Below are positions 24,995 through 34,154 of a stretch of 57,860 bases of DNA, one piece after another; positions within the stretch are counted from its first letter, which is position 1; each line of letters begins with the position of its first letter. The notes below the pieces were generated by a model, which was not told where the DNA came from, ran no database searches, and worked only from the letters and a program-made list of their open reading frames with translations. The DNA lies in assembly GCA_937875545.1 (NCBI GenBank), contig CALLYE010000139.1, forward strand, positions 1 to 57,860, in the 5' to 3' direction. Origin of the DNA: DTU078 sp002397345. Its GTDB lineage: Bacteria > Bacillota > Clostridia > Oscillospirales > CAG-272. Made by a program: the position numbers and the translations under genes.

Positions 24995-27622
24995 ATGACA
25001 CAGAATGAACGTCCCGCAAACAGCGGATATGAATATCCCATAATAGACAGCGCGGAAAAATTCGCCGCTCGGTTGGCGGAGGTCAGAACCGCACAGCGCG
25101 CATACGCGGCCTATTCACAGGAGCAGGTCGATAAAATTTTTAAAGCCGCGGCGATTGCGGCAAATAAAGCGCGTATCCCGCTGGCAAAACTCGCGGTAGA
25201 AGAAACCGGCATGGGTATTGTCGAAGATAAAGTAATTAAAAACAACTACGCTTCCGAATATATCTACAACGCATATAAAAACACGAAAACCTGCGGAGTG
25301 GTTGAAGAAGATAAAGCGTTCGGCATAAAAAAGATAGCCGAACCGCTGGGCGTGATCGCGGCGGTCATTCCGACCACCAACCCCACCTCGACGGCGATAT
25401 TTAAAGCGCTGATCGCCTTAAAAACCCGCAACGGCATCATCATGAGCCCCCACCCGAGGGCGAAAAAATGCACCATCGAGGCCGCGCGCATCGTGCTTGA
25501 AGCCGCGGTCGCGGCGGGCGCGCCCGAAAACCTCATCGGTTGGATCGATGTGCCCAGCCTGGAGCTTACCAACCTTGTAATGAAGGAAGCCGATATAATC
25601 CTTGCCACGGGAGGCCCCGGCATGGTAAAAGCGGCGTATTCGTCGGGCAAACCGGCGATCGGCGTCGGCCCGGGCAACACACCCGCGATAATTGACGAAA
25701 CCGCCGATATCGTGCTCGCGACAAGCTCGATAATCATATCCAAAACATTTGACAACGGCATGATATGCGCGTCCGAGCAGTCGGTTATAGTGCATGACAA
25801 GGTCTATGACGCCGTAAAAGCGGAATTTATAGCGCGCGGCTGTCACTTCCTTAATCCGGAGGAAACGGAAAAGGTTCGCAAGACCATTATAATAAACGGC
25901 GCGCTCAACGCCAAGATCGTCGGTCAAAGAGCGGCGAGGATCGCCGAGCTTGCCGGAGTGAATGTACCGGAAAACACGAAAATCCTGATCGGCGAGGTCG
26001 AGAGCGTCGAGCTGACCGAGGAGTTCGCGCATGAAAAACTCTCGCCCGTGCTGGCGATGTACCGCGCGTCCGATATCGGCGAAGCGTTTGACAAGGCTGA
26101 ACGCCTGATCGCCGACGGCGGCTACGGTCATACCTCGTCGATATACCTCAACGCCGTTACCGAAAAGGTAAAGCTTGATGAATTTGCTCAGCGCATGAAA
26201 ACCTGCCGCATACTCGTCAACACCCCCTCGTCGCACGGCGGCATCGGCGATTTATACAACTTCAAACTTGCTCCGTCGCTCACACTCGGCTGCGGAAGCT
26301 GGGGCGGCAACTCTGTCGCGGAAAACGTGGGCGTGAAGCACCTGCTTAATATTAAAACAGTCGCCGAGAGGAGAGAAAATATGCTGTGGTTCCGCGCGCC
26401 GGAGAAAATTTATTTCAAAAAAGGCAGCCTGAACGTCGCGCTCGACGAGCTGGGCAATGTTCTTGATAAGAAAAAGGCGTTTATCGTCACAGACAACTTC
26501 CTGTATGCAAACGGATATACAAAACCGGTTGAAGCCAAGCTCGGCGAAATGGGCATAACATATACGACCTTCTCAGACGTCGAACCCGATCCCACCCTTG
26601 CCTGCGCGCGCAAAGGCACAGAGCGCATGACGGCGTTTGCGCCCGACGTTATCATCGCGGTCGGCGGCGGCTCGGCGATGGACGCGGCGAAGATCATGTG
26701 GGTGCTGTACGAGCATCCCGAAGCAGACTTCCTTGACATGGCAATGCGCTTCATGGACATCCGCAAGCGCGTCTACACCTTCCCCAAGATGGGCGAAAAG
26801 GCGTATTTCGTCGCCATTCCGACCACCGCGGGCACAGGCTCCGAGGTAACCCCCTTCGCGGTTATCACCGACGAGACTACGGGCGTTAAATATCCGCTTG
26901 CCGATTATGAGCTGATGCCCAAAATGGCAATCGTCGACGCCGACATGATGATGAACGCGCCGAAGGGCTTAACCAGCGCTTCCGGTATCGACGCGGTGAC
27001 ACACGCGCTGGAGGCTTACGCCTCTATGATGGCGACAGACTATACCGACGGGCTGGCGCTGCGCTCGCTGAAGATGATTTTCGACTATCTGCCCCGCGCG
27101 TATGATAACGGCGCAAACGACCCAGTCGCGCGCGAGAAGATGGCAAACGCCGCCACAATGGCGGGTATGGCGTTCGCAAACGCATTCCTCGGCGTATGCC
27201 ACTCGATGGCGCACAAGCTGGGCGCCTTCCACCACCTGCCGCACGGCATCGCTAACGCGCTTATGATAAACCATGTGCTGCGTTTTAACGCGTCCGAAGT
27301 TCCGGTAAAGATGGGCACCTTCTCACAATACGCCTACCCGCACACGCTGGCGCGCTATGCGGAGGTCGCCGATTATCTCGGTATTGGCGGTTCCACAGAC
27401 GAGGAAAAGTTAAACGGGCTTATCGCCGCTATCGAAGCGCTGAAAGCGCGCATCGGAATCAAGCCGACAATCCGCGATTATGTACCCGATGAAGCGGACT
27501 TCCTCGCACGGCTTGACGAGATGACCGAGCAGGCGTTCGACGACCAGTGCACAGGCGCCAACCCGCGCTATCCGCTGATGAGCGAAATCAAACAGATGTA
27601 CCTTGACTCATATTACGGTTGA
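24995..27622 (+). CDS. adhE: Bifunctional acetaldehyde-CoA/alcohol dehydrogenase AdhE
   Basis: 875 residues, the usual length. Residues 1-440 are the CoA-acylating aldehyde dehydrogenase with catalytic Cys at about 258 ('DNGMICASEQSVI') and 'PTTNPTSTAIFKAL'; residues from about 460 are the iron-dependent alcohol dehydrogenase with 'AVGGGSAMDAAKI' (NAD binding), 'TTAGTGSEVTPF', 'HALEAYASMMATD' and the metal-site region 'CHSMAHKLGAFHHLPHG'. It reduces acetyl-CoA to ethanol with two NADH. The fused enzyme forms cytoplasmic filaments (spirosomes) in other bacteria. The ATG follows GGAGGGTGCAAAT. Regulation by Rex and perhaps by the LysR gene upstream is likely from gene order. Confidence 0.97.
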   Translation: MTQNERPANSGYEYPIIDSAEKFAARLAEVRTAQRAYAAYSQEQVDKIFKAAAIAANKARIPLAKLAVEETGMGIVEDKVIKNNYASEYIYNAYKNTKTCGVVEEDKAFGIKKIAEPLGVIAAVIPTTNPTSTAIFKALIALKTRNGIIMSPHPRAKKCTIEAARIVLEAAVAAGAPENLIGWIDVPSLELTNLVMKEADIILATGGPGMVKAAYSSGKPAIGVGPGNTPAIIDETADIVLATSSIIISKTFDNGMICASEQSVIVHDKVYDAVKAEFIARGCHFLNPEETEKVRKTIIINGALNAKIVGQRAARIAELAGVNVPENTKILIGEVESVELTEEFAHEKLSPVLAMYRASDIGEAFDKAERLIADGGYGHTSSIYLNAVTEKVKLDEFAQRMKTCRILVNTPSSHGGIGDLYNFKLAPSLTLGCGSWGGNSVAENVGVKHLLNIKTVAERRENMLWFRAPEKIYFKKGSLNVALDELGNVLDKKKAFIVTDNFLYANGYTKPVEAKLGEMGITYTTFSDVEPDPTLACARKGTERMTAFAPDVIIAVGGGSAMDAAKIMWVLYEHPEADFLDMAMRFMDIRKRVYTFPKMGEKAYFVAIPTTAGTGSEVTPFAVITDETTGVKYPLADYELMPKMAIVDADMMMNAPKGLTSASGIDAVTHALEAYASMMATDYTDGLALRSLKMIFDYLPRAYDNGANDPVAREKMANAATMAGMAFANAFLGVCHSMAHKLGAFHHLPHGIANALMINHVLRFNASEVPVKMGTFSQYAYPHTLARYAEVADYLGIGGSTDEEKLNGLIAAIEALKARIGIKPTIRDYVPDEADFLARLDEMTEQAFDDQCTGANPRYPLMSEIKQMYLDSYYG

Positions 27623-27632
27623 CCGGCGGGGA

Positions 27633-27668
27633 GCCGGGGGTATAATTATAAACCGCGACACCCCCGGC
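27633..27668 (+). terminator. Terminator-like hairpin after adhE
   Basis: GCCGGGGG (27633-27640) pairs with CCCCCGGC (27661-27668), with further outer pairing CGGCG/CGCCG-like at about 27625 and 27670. It stands between adhE and the kinase gene; the T-tail is weak. Confidence 0.6.
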
Positions 27669-27726
27669 ACGCCGTTCTCTCCCAACTGAACTTTAAATAT
27701 AAATTCGTGAAGGGGTGTATAACAAG

Positions 27727-28482
27727 ATGAACATTCAAGCTGATAAAATCATTGCGGTCAGGACTTCCAAAACAGTCTACCGTGACGGTGACACTGTGCT
27801 CAAGGTTTTCGACTCGGATTATTCCAAAGCCGACGTCTTAAGCGAAGCGCTCAATCAGGCGCGCGTAGAAGAAACGGGGCTGAACATACCCAAAGTGCTG
27901 GAGGTGTTCAAACCCGACGGCAAATGGGCGATCCGTTCGGAATTTATCGAAGGAAATACCCTGCAGCGCATGATGGACGAGAATCCCGGCAAAAAAGACG
28001 AATATCTTAATTTATTCGTCGAGCTGCAAATGACGGTCCATCAGAAAGAAGCTCCGCTGCTGGGCAAGCTTAAAGATAAAATGAACCGTAAAATCAACCA
28101 GAGCAACCTTGACGCGCCGACGCGTTATGAATTGAGCACGCGGCTCGAGAGTATGCCGAAGCACAAAAAGCTGTGTCACGGCGATTTCAACCCTTCCAAT
28201 ATTATAATCCGTCCCGACGGAACCCCGTTTATACTCGACTGGTCGCACGCGACGCAGGGCAACGCCTCCGCCGATGTCGCGCGCAGCTATCTGCTGTTCT
28301 GGCTGGCGGGAGATATAGACGGCGCAAACAAATATTTAGACTTGTTCTGCGAAAAGAGCGGTACCGACCGGAAGTATGTACAAAAATGGATGCCTATCGT
28401 CGCGGCGAGCCAGTCGGTGAAGGGCAAACCGCAGGAGCGTGAATTCCTGCTCCGCTGGGTCAATGTGGCGGAATACCAATGA
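27727..28482 (+). CDS. Aminoglycoside phosphotransferase (APH)/choline kinase-family protein
   Basis: About 251 residues from ATG 27727 (AAGGGG lies 11 nt upstream; a GTG four codons earlier is possible but too close to it). The kinase fold shows the catalytic loop 'HGDFNPSNIIIRPDG', the metal-binding 'FILDWSHA' that replaces DFG, and an N-lobe 'YRDGDTVLKVF'. The family phosphorylates small molecules, most often sugars, choline or homoserine in such clostridial orphans, rather than drugs; resistance is not implied. It sits just 61 nt ahead of the hydrogenase operon and may be co-transcribed with it. Substrate unknown. Confidence 0.85.
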   Translation: MNIQADKIIAVRTSKTVYRDGDTVLKVFDSDYSKADVLSEALNQARVEETGLNIPKVLEVFKPDGKWAIRSEFIEGNTLQRMMDENPGKKDEYLNLFVELQMTVHQKEAPLLGKLKDKMNRKINQSNLDAPTRYELSTRLESMPKHKKLCHGDFNPSNIIIRPDGTPFILDWSHATQGNASADVARSYLLFWLAGDIDGANKYLDLFCEKSGTDRKYVQKWMPIVAASQSVKGKPQEREFLLRWVNVAEYQ

Positions 28483-28543
28483 GCTGTTACATGGCGCAGG
28501 CGCCGTTAAACAGAATGTATATGCATTTGGAGGATATAACGAC

Positions 28544-28783
28544 ATGAAAGTCACGGTTTGTATCGGCAGCTCCTGTCATCTTAAAGGTTCGCGTCAAGTA
28601 GTGGAGCAGCTGCAATATTTAATCGATCAGAACAAGCTCAAAGATAAAATCGAGCTCGGCGGCGCGTTCTGCATGGGTAAGTGCAAGACGGGCGTCAACG
28701 TCACCGTGGACGGCGAGTGCCACTCTGTCTCGCCCGAAACGACGAAAGAATTTTTCGAAAACGAGATAAAAGCGAAGCTGTAG
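28544..28783 (+). CDS. Small thioredoxin-like [2Fe-2S] ferredoxin, first gene of the hydrogenase operon
   Basis: 79 residues from ATG 28544 with GGAGG eight bases upstream; a longer frame start overlapping the kinase gene is not supported. 'CIGSSCHLKGS' gives the C-x4-C half of the cluster site and 'GAFCMGKCKTGVNV' the C-x3-C half, as in NuoE/HydC C-terminal domains. It is thus a stand-alone version of the 24-kDa-subunit ferredoxin fold. A paralogue closes the same operon (35860-36108). It probably carries electrons to or between HydS and HydABC; this is inference from position. Confidence 0.85.
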   Translation: MKVTVCIGSSCHLKGSRQVVEQLQYLIDQNKLKDKIELGGAFCMGKCKTGVNVTVDGECHSVSPETTKEFFENEIKAKL

Positions 28784-28848
28784 AGCGGTTCCGGCAGTCA
28801 AATTAACCGCGCCGCACACACCCGAAATAAACGGGAAAACAGAAACAT

Positions 28849-30525
28849 ATGGCTGAATTTCTTAAACTTATAAAATCAAACTGTAAAAACTGCTATAAAT
28901 GTATCCGCCATTGCCCGGTGAAGTCGATACGCTTCTCGGGCAACCAGGCGCACATTGTCAGCGATGAATGTATCCTCTGCGGGCAGTGTTTTGTAGTCTG
29001 CCCGCAGAACGCGCGTCAGATAGAGGACGAAACAGAGCTTTCCCGCGTCCTGCTGGACGGCGACAGGCCGGTGATCGCCAGCGTCGCGCCGTCGTTCGCG
29101 GCGTATTTCGAGGGCGTGGGCATAAACGCGCTGCGCGAAGCGCTTATCAAGCTGGGTTTTTCGGACGCCGAAGAAACGGCGCTCGGCGCGACGATGGTCA
29201 AACGCGAATACGAGCGGCTGCTGCGCGAAGAGGCTCAGGATGTTATCATCACCACCTGCTGCCACACGGTGACGCTGCTGGTAGAAAAATATTATCCGGA
29301 GCTTATCGGCTGCCTTGTGCCCGTTAAATCGCCCATGCATGCGCACTGCGAGGACATAAAACGCCGGATTCCGGGCGCGGCGACGATCTTCATCGGCCCG
29401 TGCCTGTCAAAAAAGGATGAAGCGTACGCAAACGGCATCGACGCGGCGCTCACTTTTGACGAGCTGTCGGAGATGTTCGAGCGTGCGGGCATAAAGTTGG
29501 AACAAAAATCCGACAGCGATGACGAGAGCCGCGCGCGTATGTTTCCCGTAACCGGCGGCATTCTGCATACGATGACATATAAAAATCCCGCTTATACTTA
29601 TATGACCGTCGACGGGGTCGAAAATTGCCGCGCGATGCTCGGGGATATCAGAGAGGGCGGTATACACCGCTGCTTTATAGAAATGTCAGCCTGTGTGGGA
29701 AGCTGCTCGGGCGGTCCGATTTTGGTGCGCAACCGCAGCGCTCCGGCGCGCCGTTATAAAGCGGTTGCCGCGTACGCCGGAGAGCGCGATTTTAATGTGG
29801 AACAGCCGCAGCCGTCAGCACTGCGTATCGAGCACAACGCCATAAAGCTGGATAGGGAATACCCGTCCGAGAGTGAAATTACCGAGATCCTGAAAAAGAT
29901 GGGTAAGTTCACCAAAGCCGACGAGCTGAACTGCGGTACCTGCGGTTATGACACCTGCCGCGACAAAGCTGTCGCCATCTACAACGGCAAAGCCGAAATC
30001 AGTATGTGCCTGCCTTATCTGATGGAAAAATCCGAACGTTTCTCGAATAATATACTCGACAACACACCCAACGGAATAATGGTAGTCAACGACAGTCTTG
30101 AGGTACAGGAAATCAACCCCGCCGCGATGAAAATGCTTAACATACGTTATAAAACCGATGTGCTGGGCGAACCGGTGGTGCGGCTGATGGATCCGACGTC
30201 CTTCCTTGACGCGATTGACGGTGTGAAACCCGTGCGCGAAAAGCGGGGATATTTCGCGGAGTATGACAAATATTTTGAGCAGACTATTGTATTCGACCGC
30301 ACGGCGGGCAGCTTGATCGCGCTGTTGCGCGACGTCACCGACGAGGAAACGGAGCGCGCGGATAAAGCCGAGATGTGCAGGCAAACCGTCGAGGTCGCCG
30401 ACCGCGTTGTGGAAAAACAGATGCGTATCGTGCAGGAGATCGCGTCGCTGCTTGGCGAAACAGCCGCGGAAACCAAGATCGCGCTGACAAAACTCAAGGA
30501 GTCGATGCAGCATGACGAGAAGTGA
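28849..30525 (+). CDS. hydS: HydS-type sensory [FeFe] hydrogenase (group C) with PAS domain
   Basis: 558 residues. Two N-terminal [4Fe-4S] sites (Cys12/15/18/22 and 41/44/47/51) are followed by an H-cluster domain with diverged loops: L1 'TTCCHT' (about 135), L2 'IGPCLSKKDEA' (about 182) and L3 'EMSACVGSCSGG' (about 278), in place of TSCCPxW, MPCxxKxxE and MACPGGCxxGGG. Then comes a four-cysteine 'CGTCGYDTC' cluster region (about 362) and a PAS domain (about 395-500) with a C-terminal helix. This is the layout of group C, sensory hydrogenases, which are usually next to a phosphatase or kinase. The next gene is such a phosphatase and overlaps by 14 nt. H2 or redox sensing is inferred from family; the protein is cytoplasmic. 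Confidence 0.9.
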   Translation: MAEFLKLIKSNCKNCYKCIRHCPVKSIRFSGNQAHIVSDECILCGQCFVVCPQNARQIEDETELSRVLLDGDRPVIASVAPSFAAYFEGVGINALREALIKLGFSDAEETALGATMVKREYERLLREEAQDVIITTCCHTVTLLVEKYYPELIGCLVPVKSPMHAHCEDIKRRIPGAATIFIGPCLSKKDEAYANGIDAALTFDELSEMFERAGIKLEQKSDSDDESRARMFPVTGGILHTMTYKNPAYTYMTVDGVENCRAMLGDIREGGIHRCFIEMSACVGSCSGGPILVRNRSAPARRYKAVAAYAGERDFNVEQPQPSALRIEHNAIKLDREYPSESEITEILKKMGKFTKADELNCGTCGYDTCRDKAVAIYNGKAEISMCLPYLMEKSERFSNNILDNTPNGIMVVNDSLEVQEINPAAMKMLNIRYKTDVLGEPVVRLMDPTSFLDAIDGVKPVREKRGYFAEYDKYFEQTIVFDRTAGSLIALLRDVTDEETERADKAEMCRQTVEVADRVVEKQMRIVQEIASLLGETAAETKIALTKLKESMQHDEK

Positions 30526-31693
30526 TCTGTGCGCCGACATCGGCTATCTGAGTATCAACCACAGCGGCGAGCAGCTTTGCGGCGACCGCGTGGAACTTAT
30601 CGAGCCGGAGGACGGCGACTCCACTGTGATAGTGCTTGCCGACGGGCTGGGCAGCGGCGTTAAGGCAAACATACTCTCCACGCTGACCTCTAAAATTATC
30701 TCCACCATGCTTGCCGCCGGTCTGCGGCTTGAGGACGCGGTTGAAACAATAATAGCGACACTTCCTGTCTGCTCGGTGCGGGGGATTGCGTATTCGACGT
30801 TTACAATCATCCGCATCGCCGGAAACCGCCGCGCGGAGATAATAATTTATGACAATCCGCGCGTGATAATGATGCGGGGCGGCAAAAATTACGAGCTCGG
30901 GTTTACATCGACCGAAATCGCGGGTAAAAAGATAATCCGCGCGGAAACAGAACTGTGTGAAGGCGACATTATCTTCGCTTTCTCCGACGGCGTGGAGCAC
31001 GCGGGCGTGGGGCGCAGCTATAATTTTGGCTGGAAGCGCGAGGACATCATCAAGTTTATGGCGTCTTTCCCGGGCGTAGGCTTTACCGCCAAAACGCTGA
31101 CCAAAATATTGCTCGACGAAACAAACCGTCTTTACGGCGGAATGCCAGGCGACGACGCGACTGTCTGCACGCTGCTCATCCGCCGGCGCGAGCAGGTGAA
31201 CCTTGTAATCGGCCCCCCCTCGAACCGTGACGATTGCGGGCGCATGATGGCGCTTTTCTTCTCCAAGGAGGGCAAGCACATCATCTGCGGCGGCACGACA
31301 TCGGCGATAGCGGCGGAATATCTGGGTAAGCCGATTAAAACAAGCACGGTCTATATCGATCCGGAGATACCGCCCACCGCCGAGCTGGAGGGCGCGGATT
31401 TGGTGACCGAGGGCATCATAACCTTCAGCCGTGTGCTCGAATACGCCAGAAATTATTTGGATGACAACGACTCGTATAAAAATTGGGGTTACGGCAGGGA
31501 CGGCGCGTCGCAGATTGCGCGGATGCTGTTCGAAGACGCAACGGACATAAACTTTTTTGTAGGCCGCGCTATCAACCCCGCGCACCAGAACCCCAATCTG
31601 CCGATCAACTTTAATATAAAGATGAAGCTGGTCGAGGAAATGACAGAGTGCCTTAAAAAGATGGGCAAGAAGATAAAAGTAAACTATTTTTAA
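30512..31693 (+). CDS. SpoIIE/PP2C-family protein phosphatase coupled to HydS
   Basis: 393 residues. The first 220 or so are a PP2C-type serine phosphatase: 'CGDRVELIEPEDGDSTVIVLADGLGSGVKA' carries the metal-binding Asp of ADGLGSG, 'GDIIFAFSDGVEHAG' the second and 'GGMPGDDATVCTLLI' the third. The last 170 residues form a separate domain with 'GKHIICGGTTSAIAAEYLG' and 'TEGIITFSRVLEYARNYL' that I cannot name, possibly ligand binding. It starts inside the 3' end of hydS (14-nt overlap) with GGAG nine bases upstream, so the two proteins are probably made in equal amounts. The likely job is to turn the HydS signal into dephosphorylation of an unknown regulator. Confidence 0.88.
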   Translation: MTRSDLCADIGYLSINHSGEQLCGDRVELIEPEDGDSTVIVLADGLGSGVKANILSTLTSKIISTMLAAGLRLEDAVETIIATLPVCSVRGIAYSTFTIIRIAGNRRAEIIIYDNPRVIMMRGGKNYELGFTSTEIAGKKIIRAETELCEGDIIFAFSDGVEHAGVGRSYNFGWKREDIIKFMASFPGVGFTAKTLTKILLDETNRLYGGMPGDDATVCTLLIRRREQVNLVIGPPSNRDDCGRMMALFFSKEGKHIICGGTTSAIAAEYLGKPIKTSTVYIDPEIPPTAELEGADLVTEGIITFSRVLEYARNYLDDNDSYKNWGYGRDGASQIARMLFEDATDINFFVGRAINPAHQNPNLPINFNIKMKLVEEMTECLKKMGKKIKVNYF

Positions 31694-31717
31694 GATTTTC
31701 CGAGGTAAAAAAATCAG

Positions 31718-32194
31718 ATGAGTACAAAATTCGATTATAAGGCTGTGGATGCGATAATTGACGCGCACGACGGCAGCGCGCGCGCGATTATCTCCATATT
31801 GCAGGAAATACAGGAGCACTACCATTACCTGCCGCGCGAAGTGTTTCCCTATCTGTCGAACAAATTAGGCATCAGCGAAGCGAAAGCATACAGCGTCGCG
31901 ACTTTTTATGAAAACTTCTCACTGGAGCCAAAGGGCAAATTTGTTATTAAAATCTGCGACGGTACGGCGTGCCATGTAAGACGTTCGATACCGATACTTG
32001 AAAAACTGCGCGGCGAACTGGGGCTGTCCGAGAGCAAAAAGACGACCGACGACCAAAATTTCACGCTCGAAACGGTTTCCTGCCTCGGCGCGTGCGGACT
32101 TGCGCCCGTCATCACGGTCAACGACAAGGTCTATCCCGCGATGACGCCGGAAAAAGCGTCGGAGCTGCTTAAAACGCTGAAGGAGGAAATATAA
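31718..32194 (+). CDS. hydC: HydC, NuoE-like [2Fe-2S] subunit of electron-bifurcating hydrogenase
   Basis: 158 residues, the length of NuoE/HydC. An N-terminal helical bundle ('ISILQEIQEHYHYLPREV') precedes the thioredoxin-like [2Fe-2S] domain with 'CDGTACHVRRS' and 'VSCLGACGLAPVI'. It carries electrons between the flavin subunit and the catalytic subunit in the HydABC complex. The ATG follows GAGGTAAAAAAATCAG and it lies 24 nt after the phosphatase gene, so it is in the same operon. Confidence 0.95.
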   Translation: MSTKFDYKAVDAIIDAHDGSARAIISILQEIQEHYHYLPREVFPYLSNKLGISEAKAYSVATFYENFSLEPKGKFVIKICDGTACHVRRSIPILEKLRGELGLSESKKTTDDQNFTLETVSCLGACGLAPVITVNDKVYPAMTPEKASELLKTLKEEI

Positions 32195-32195
32195 A

Positions 32196-34067
32196 GTGTT
32201 TAAAAATAGAGAAGAATTAATCACATTTCGCGATGAAATTAAAAAATCACTTGAAAAACAGAAAATAAAACTGCTGGTCTGTGCCGGTACGGGCTGCGTA
32301 GCGGGCGGATCGCTTGAAATATATAAGCGTCTGACAGATTTGATGACCGAGCGGGGACTGCCTTATTCTGTCGTGCTCGAGGAAGAACCGCACGGCGATA
32401 CGGTGGGTATGAAAAAATGCGGCTGCCACGGTTTTTGTGAGATGGGGCCGCTGCTCCGCGTCGAGCCGCAGGGCTGGCTTTACACCAAAGTTAAGATCGA
32501 GGACTGCGAAGAAATTATCGACCGCACAGTTATAGGCGGCGAACTTATAGAGCGTCTTGCCTACCATAAAAACGGCGAGGTTTATCCGAAACAGAGCGAA
32601 ATTCCGTTTTATAAAAAGCAAACCCGCGTCGTGCTCGAAAACTGCGGGCATGTCGACGCCGAATCGATAAACGAGTACATCGCGATAGGCGGTTATACCG
32701 CTCTCGAGCGCGTGCTGTTCGATTTAAACGGCAGCGAGGTTGTTAAGATTGTAAAAGATTCCGGTCTGCGCGGCAGAGGCGGCGCCGGCTTCCCAGCGGG
32801 TATCAAGTGGGAAACCGTGCGCGGTCTTGAAGCGGATCAAAAATACATCCTGTGCAATGGCGACGAGGGCGACCCCGGCGCGTTTATGGACCGCAGCATC
32901 ATGGAGGGCGACCCCCACCGCGTGCTTGAAGGCATGATGATCGCGGGCGCCGCTACCGGCGCGACCGAGGGCTATATATACGTCCGCGCCGAATATCCGC
33001 TTGCTGTCGCAAGGCTTGTGAACGCGATAAAACAGGCGAAGGAAAAGGGTCTTTTAGGCAAAAACATACTCGGTACAGACTTTTCGTTTGATGTGCATAT
33101 AAACCGCGGTGCCGGTGCGTTCGTATGCGGTGAAGAAACGGCGCTGATCGCGTCGATCGAGGGCGAACGCGGTTTCCCGCGCGTACGCCCGCCGCTGACG
33201 GTTATAAAAGGTTTGTTCGGCAAGCCGACTGTGCCTAACAACGTCGAAACATATGCCAACGTGCCGCAAATCATTAACCACGGCGCGGAATGGTTCAAAT
33301 CCATGGGCTGCCCGGGCAACGCCGGTACAAAGGCGTTCGCGCTGACCGGCAACATAGAGAATACCGGACTTATCGAGGTGCCGATGGGCACAACGCTGCG
33401 CGAGATTATATATGATATCGGCGGCGGCTGCCGCGGCGGCGCGGAGTTCAAGGCTGTGCAGATCGGCGGCCCCTCGGGCGGCTGTCTGACACGCGAGCAT
33501 CTGGACATGCCGCTTGATTATGACTCGCTGAAAACCGTCGGCGCCATCATCGGTTCGGGCGGACTGGTCGTCATGGACGAGCACACCTGTATGGTGGAGG
33601 TCGCGCGTTTCTTCATGCACTTCACGCAGAACGAATCGTGCGGCAAGTGCGTCCCCTGCCGTGAGGGCACCAAGCGCATGCTTGAAATCCTCGAGCGTAT
33701 CGTCGAGGGCAAAGGCGAGATGAGCGATCTTGACACGCTCGCCGAGCTGTCGGATATGATCATCGCCACCGCGCTTTGCGGGCTGGGCAAAACGGCTCCG
33801 AACCCGGTGCGCAGCACACTGCAGCATTTCCGTGACGAGTATGTGGCGCATATAAACGGCACCTGTCCGACCGGAACCTGCAAGAAGCTTAAAAAAATAC
33901 GCATCGAACCCACCGAATGCCGCGGCTGCTCCAAGTGCACGAAGGTCTGCCCGGTCAACGCGATTTCGGGTAAGATTAAAGAACCGTTCGTGATTGACCA
34001 AAACAAGTGCATTAAGTGCGAGGCGTGTATCATATCGTGCCCGTTCCACGCGATTAAAACAGTTTAA
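32196..34067 (+). CDS. hydB: HydB, NuoF-like flavin and NAD(H) subunit of electron-bifurcating hydrogenase
   Basis: 623 residues from GTG 32196, one base after the hydC stop, with AGGAGG in front. Order of domains: thioredoxin-like [2Fe-2S] ('CAGTGC', 'CGCHGFC', about 25-95), FMN-binding 'GRGGAGFPAGIKWE' (about 190), NADH-binding 'GDEGDPGAFMDRS', SLBB, the [4Fe-4S] site 'SCGKCVPCREGTKRM', and two C-terminal ferredoxin clusters 'CRGCSKCTKVCPVNAI' and 'CIKCEACIISCPFHAI'. This is the HydB layout of T. maritima and acetogens. It should oxidise NADH, or reduce NAD+, while splitting or joining electron flow with ferredoxin. Confidence 0.96.
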   Translation: MFKNREELITFRDEIKKSLEKQKIKLLVCAGTGCVAGGSLEIYKRLTDLMTERGLPYSVVLEEEPHGDTVGMKKCGCHGFCEMGPLLRVEPQGWLYTKVKIEDCEEIIDRTVIGGELIERLAYHKNGEVYPKQSEIPFYKKQTRVVLENCGHVDAESINEYIAIGGYTALERVLFDLNGSEVVKIVKDSGLRGRGGAGFPAGIKWETVRGLEADQKYILCNGDEGDPGAFMDRSIMEGDPHRVLEGMMIAGAATGATEGYIYVRAEYPLAVARLVNAIKQAKEKGLLGKNILGTDFSFDVHINRGAGAFVCGEETALIASIEGERGFPRVRPPLTVIKGLFGKPTVPNNVETYANVPQIINHGAEWFKSMGCPGNAGTKAFALTGNIENTGLIEVPMGTTLREIIYDIGGGCRGGAEFKAVQIGGPSGGCLTREHLDMPLDYDSLKTVGAIIGSGGLVVMDEHTCMVEVARFFMHFTQNESCGKCVPCREGTKRMLEILERIVEGKGEMSDLDTLAELSDMIIATALCGLGKTAPNPVRSTLQHFRDEYVAHINGTCPTGTCKKLKKIRIEPTECRGCSKCTKVCPVNAISGKIKEPFVIDQNKCIKCEACIISCPFHAIKTV

Positions 34068-34154
34068 TTGTTGCAGGGGCGTCGGCTCTGCCGCCTGTTA
34101 CAGGGGTAGGAGCGACCGCCCGCGATATAAATGCGATTGAGGTATTAGTTATAA

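Noticed and set aside
27727..28482. Aminoglycoside resistance gene
   Set aside because: Only the general APH kinase motifs are present; most such clostridial proteins phosphorylate metabolites, so resistance cannot be claimed.
30494..31825. Long minus-strand open frame (443 codons) opposite the phosphatase gene
   Set aside because: It is antisense to a well-supported PP2C gene, has no recognisable domain and is arginine/histidine rich, the usual mark of a shadow frame in G/C-rich coding DNA.
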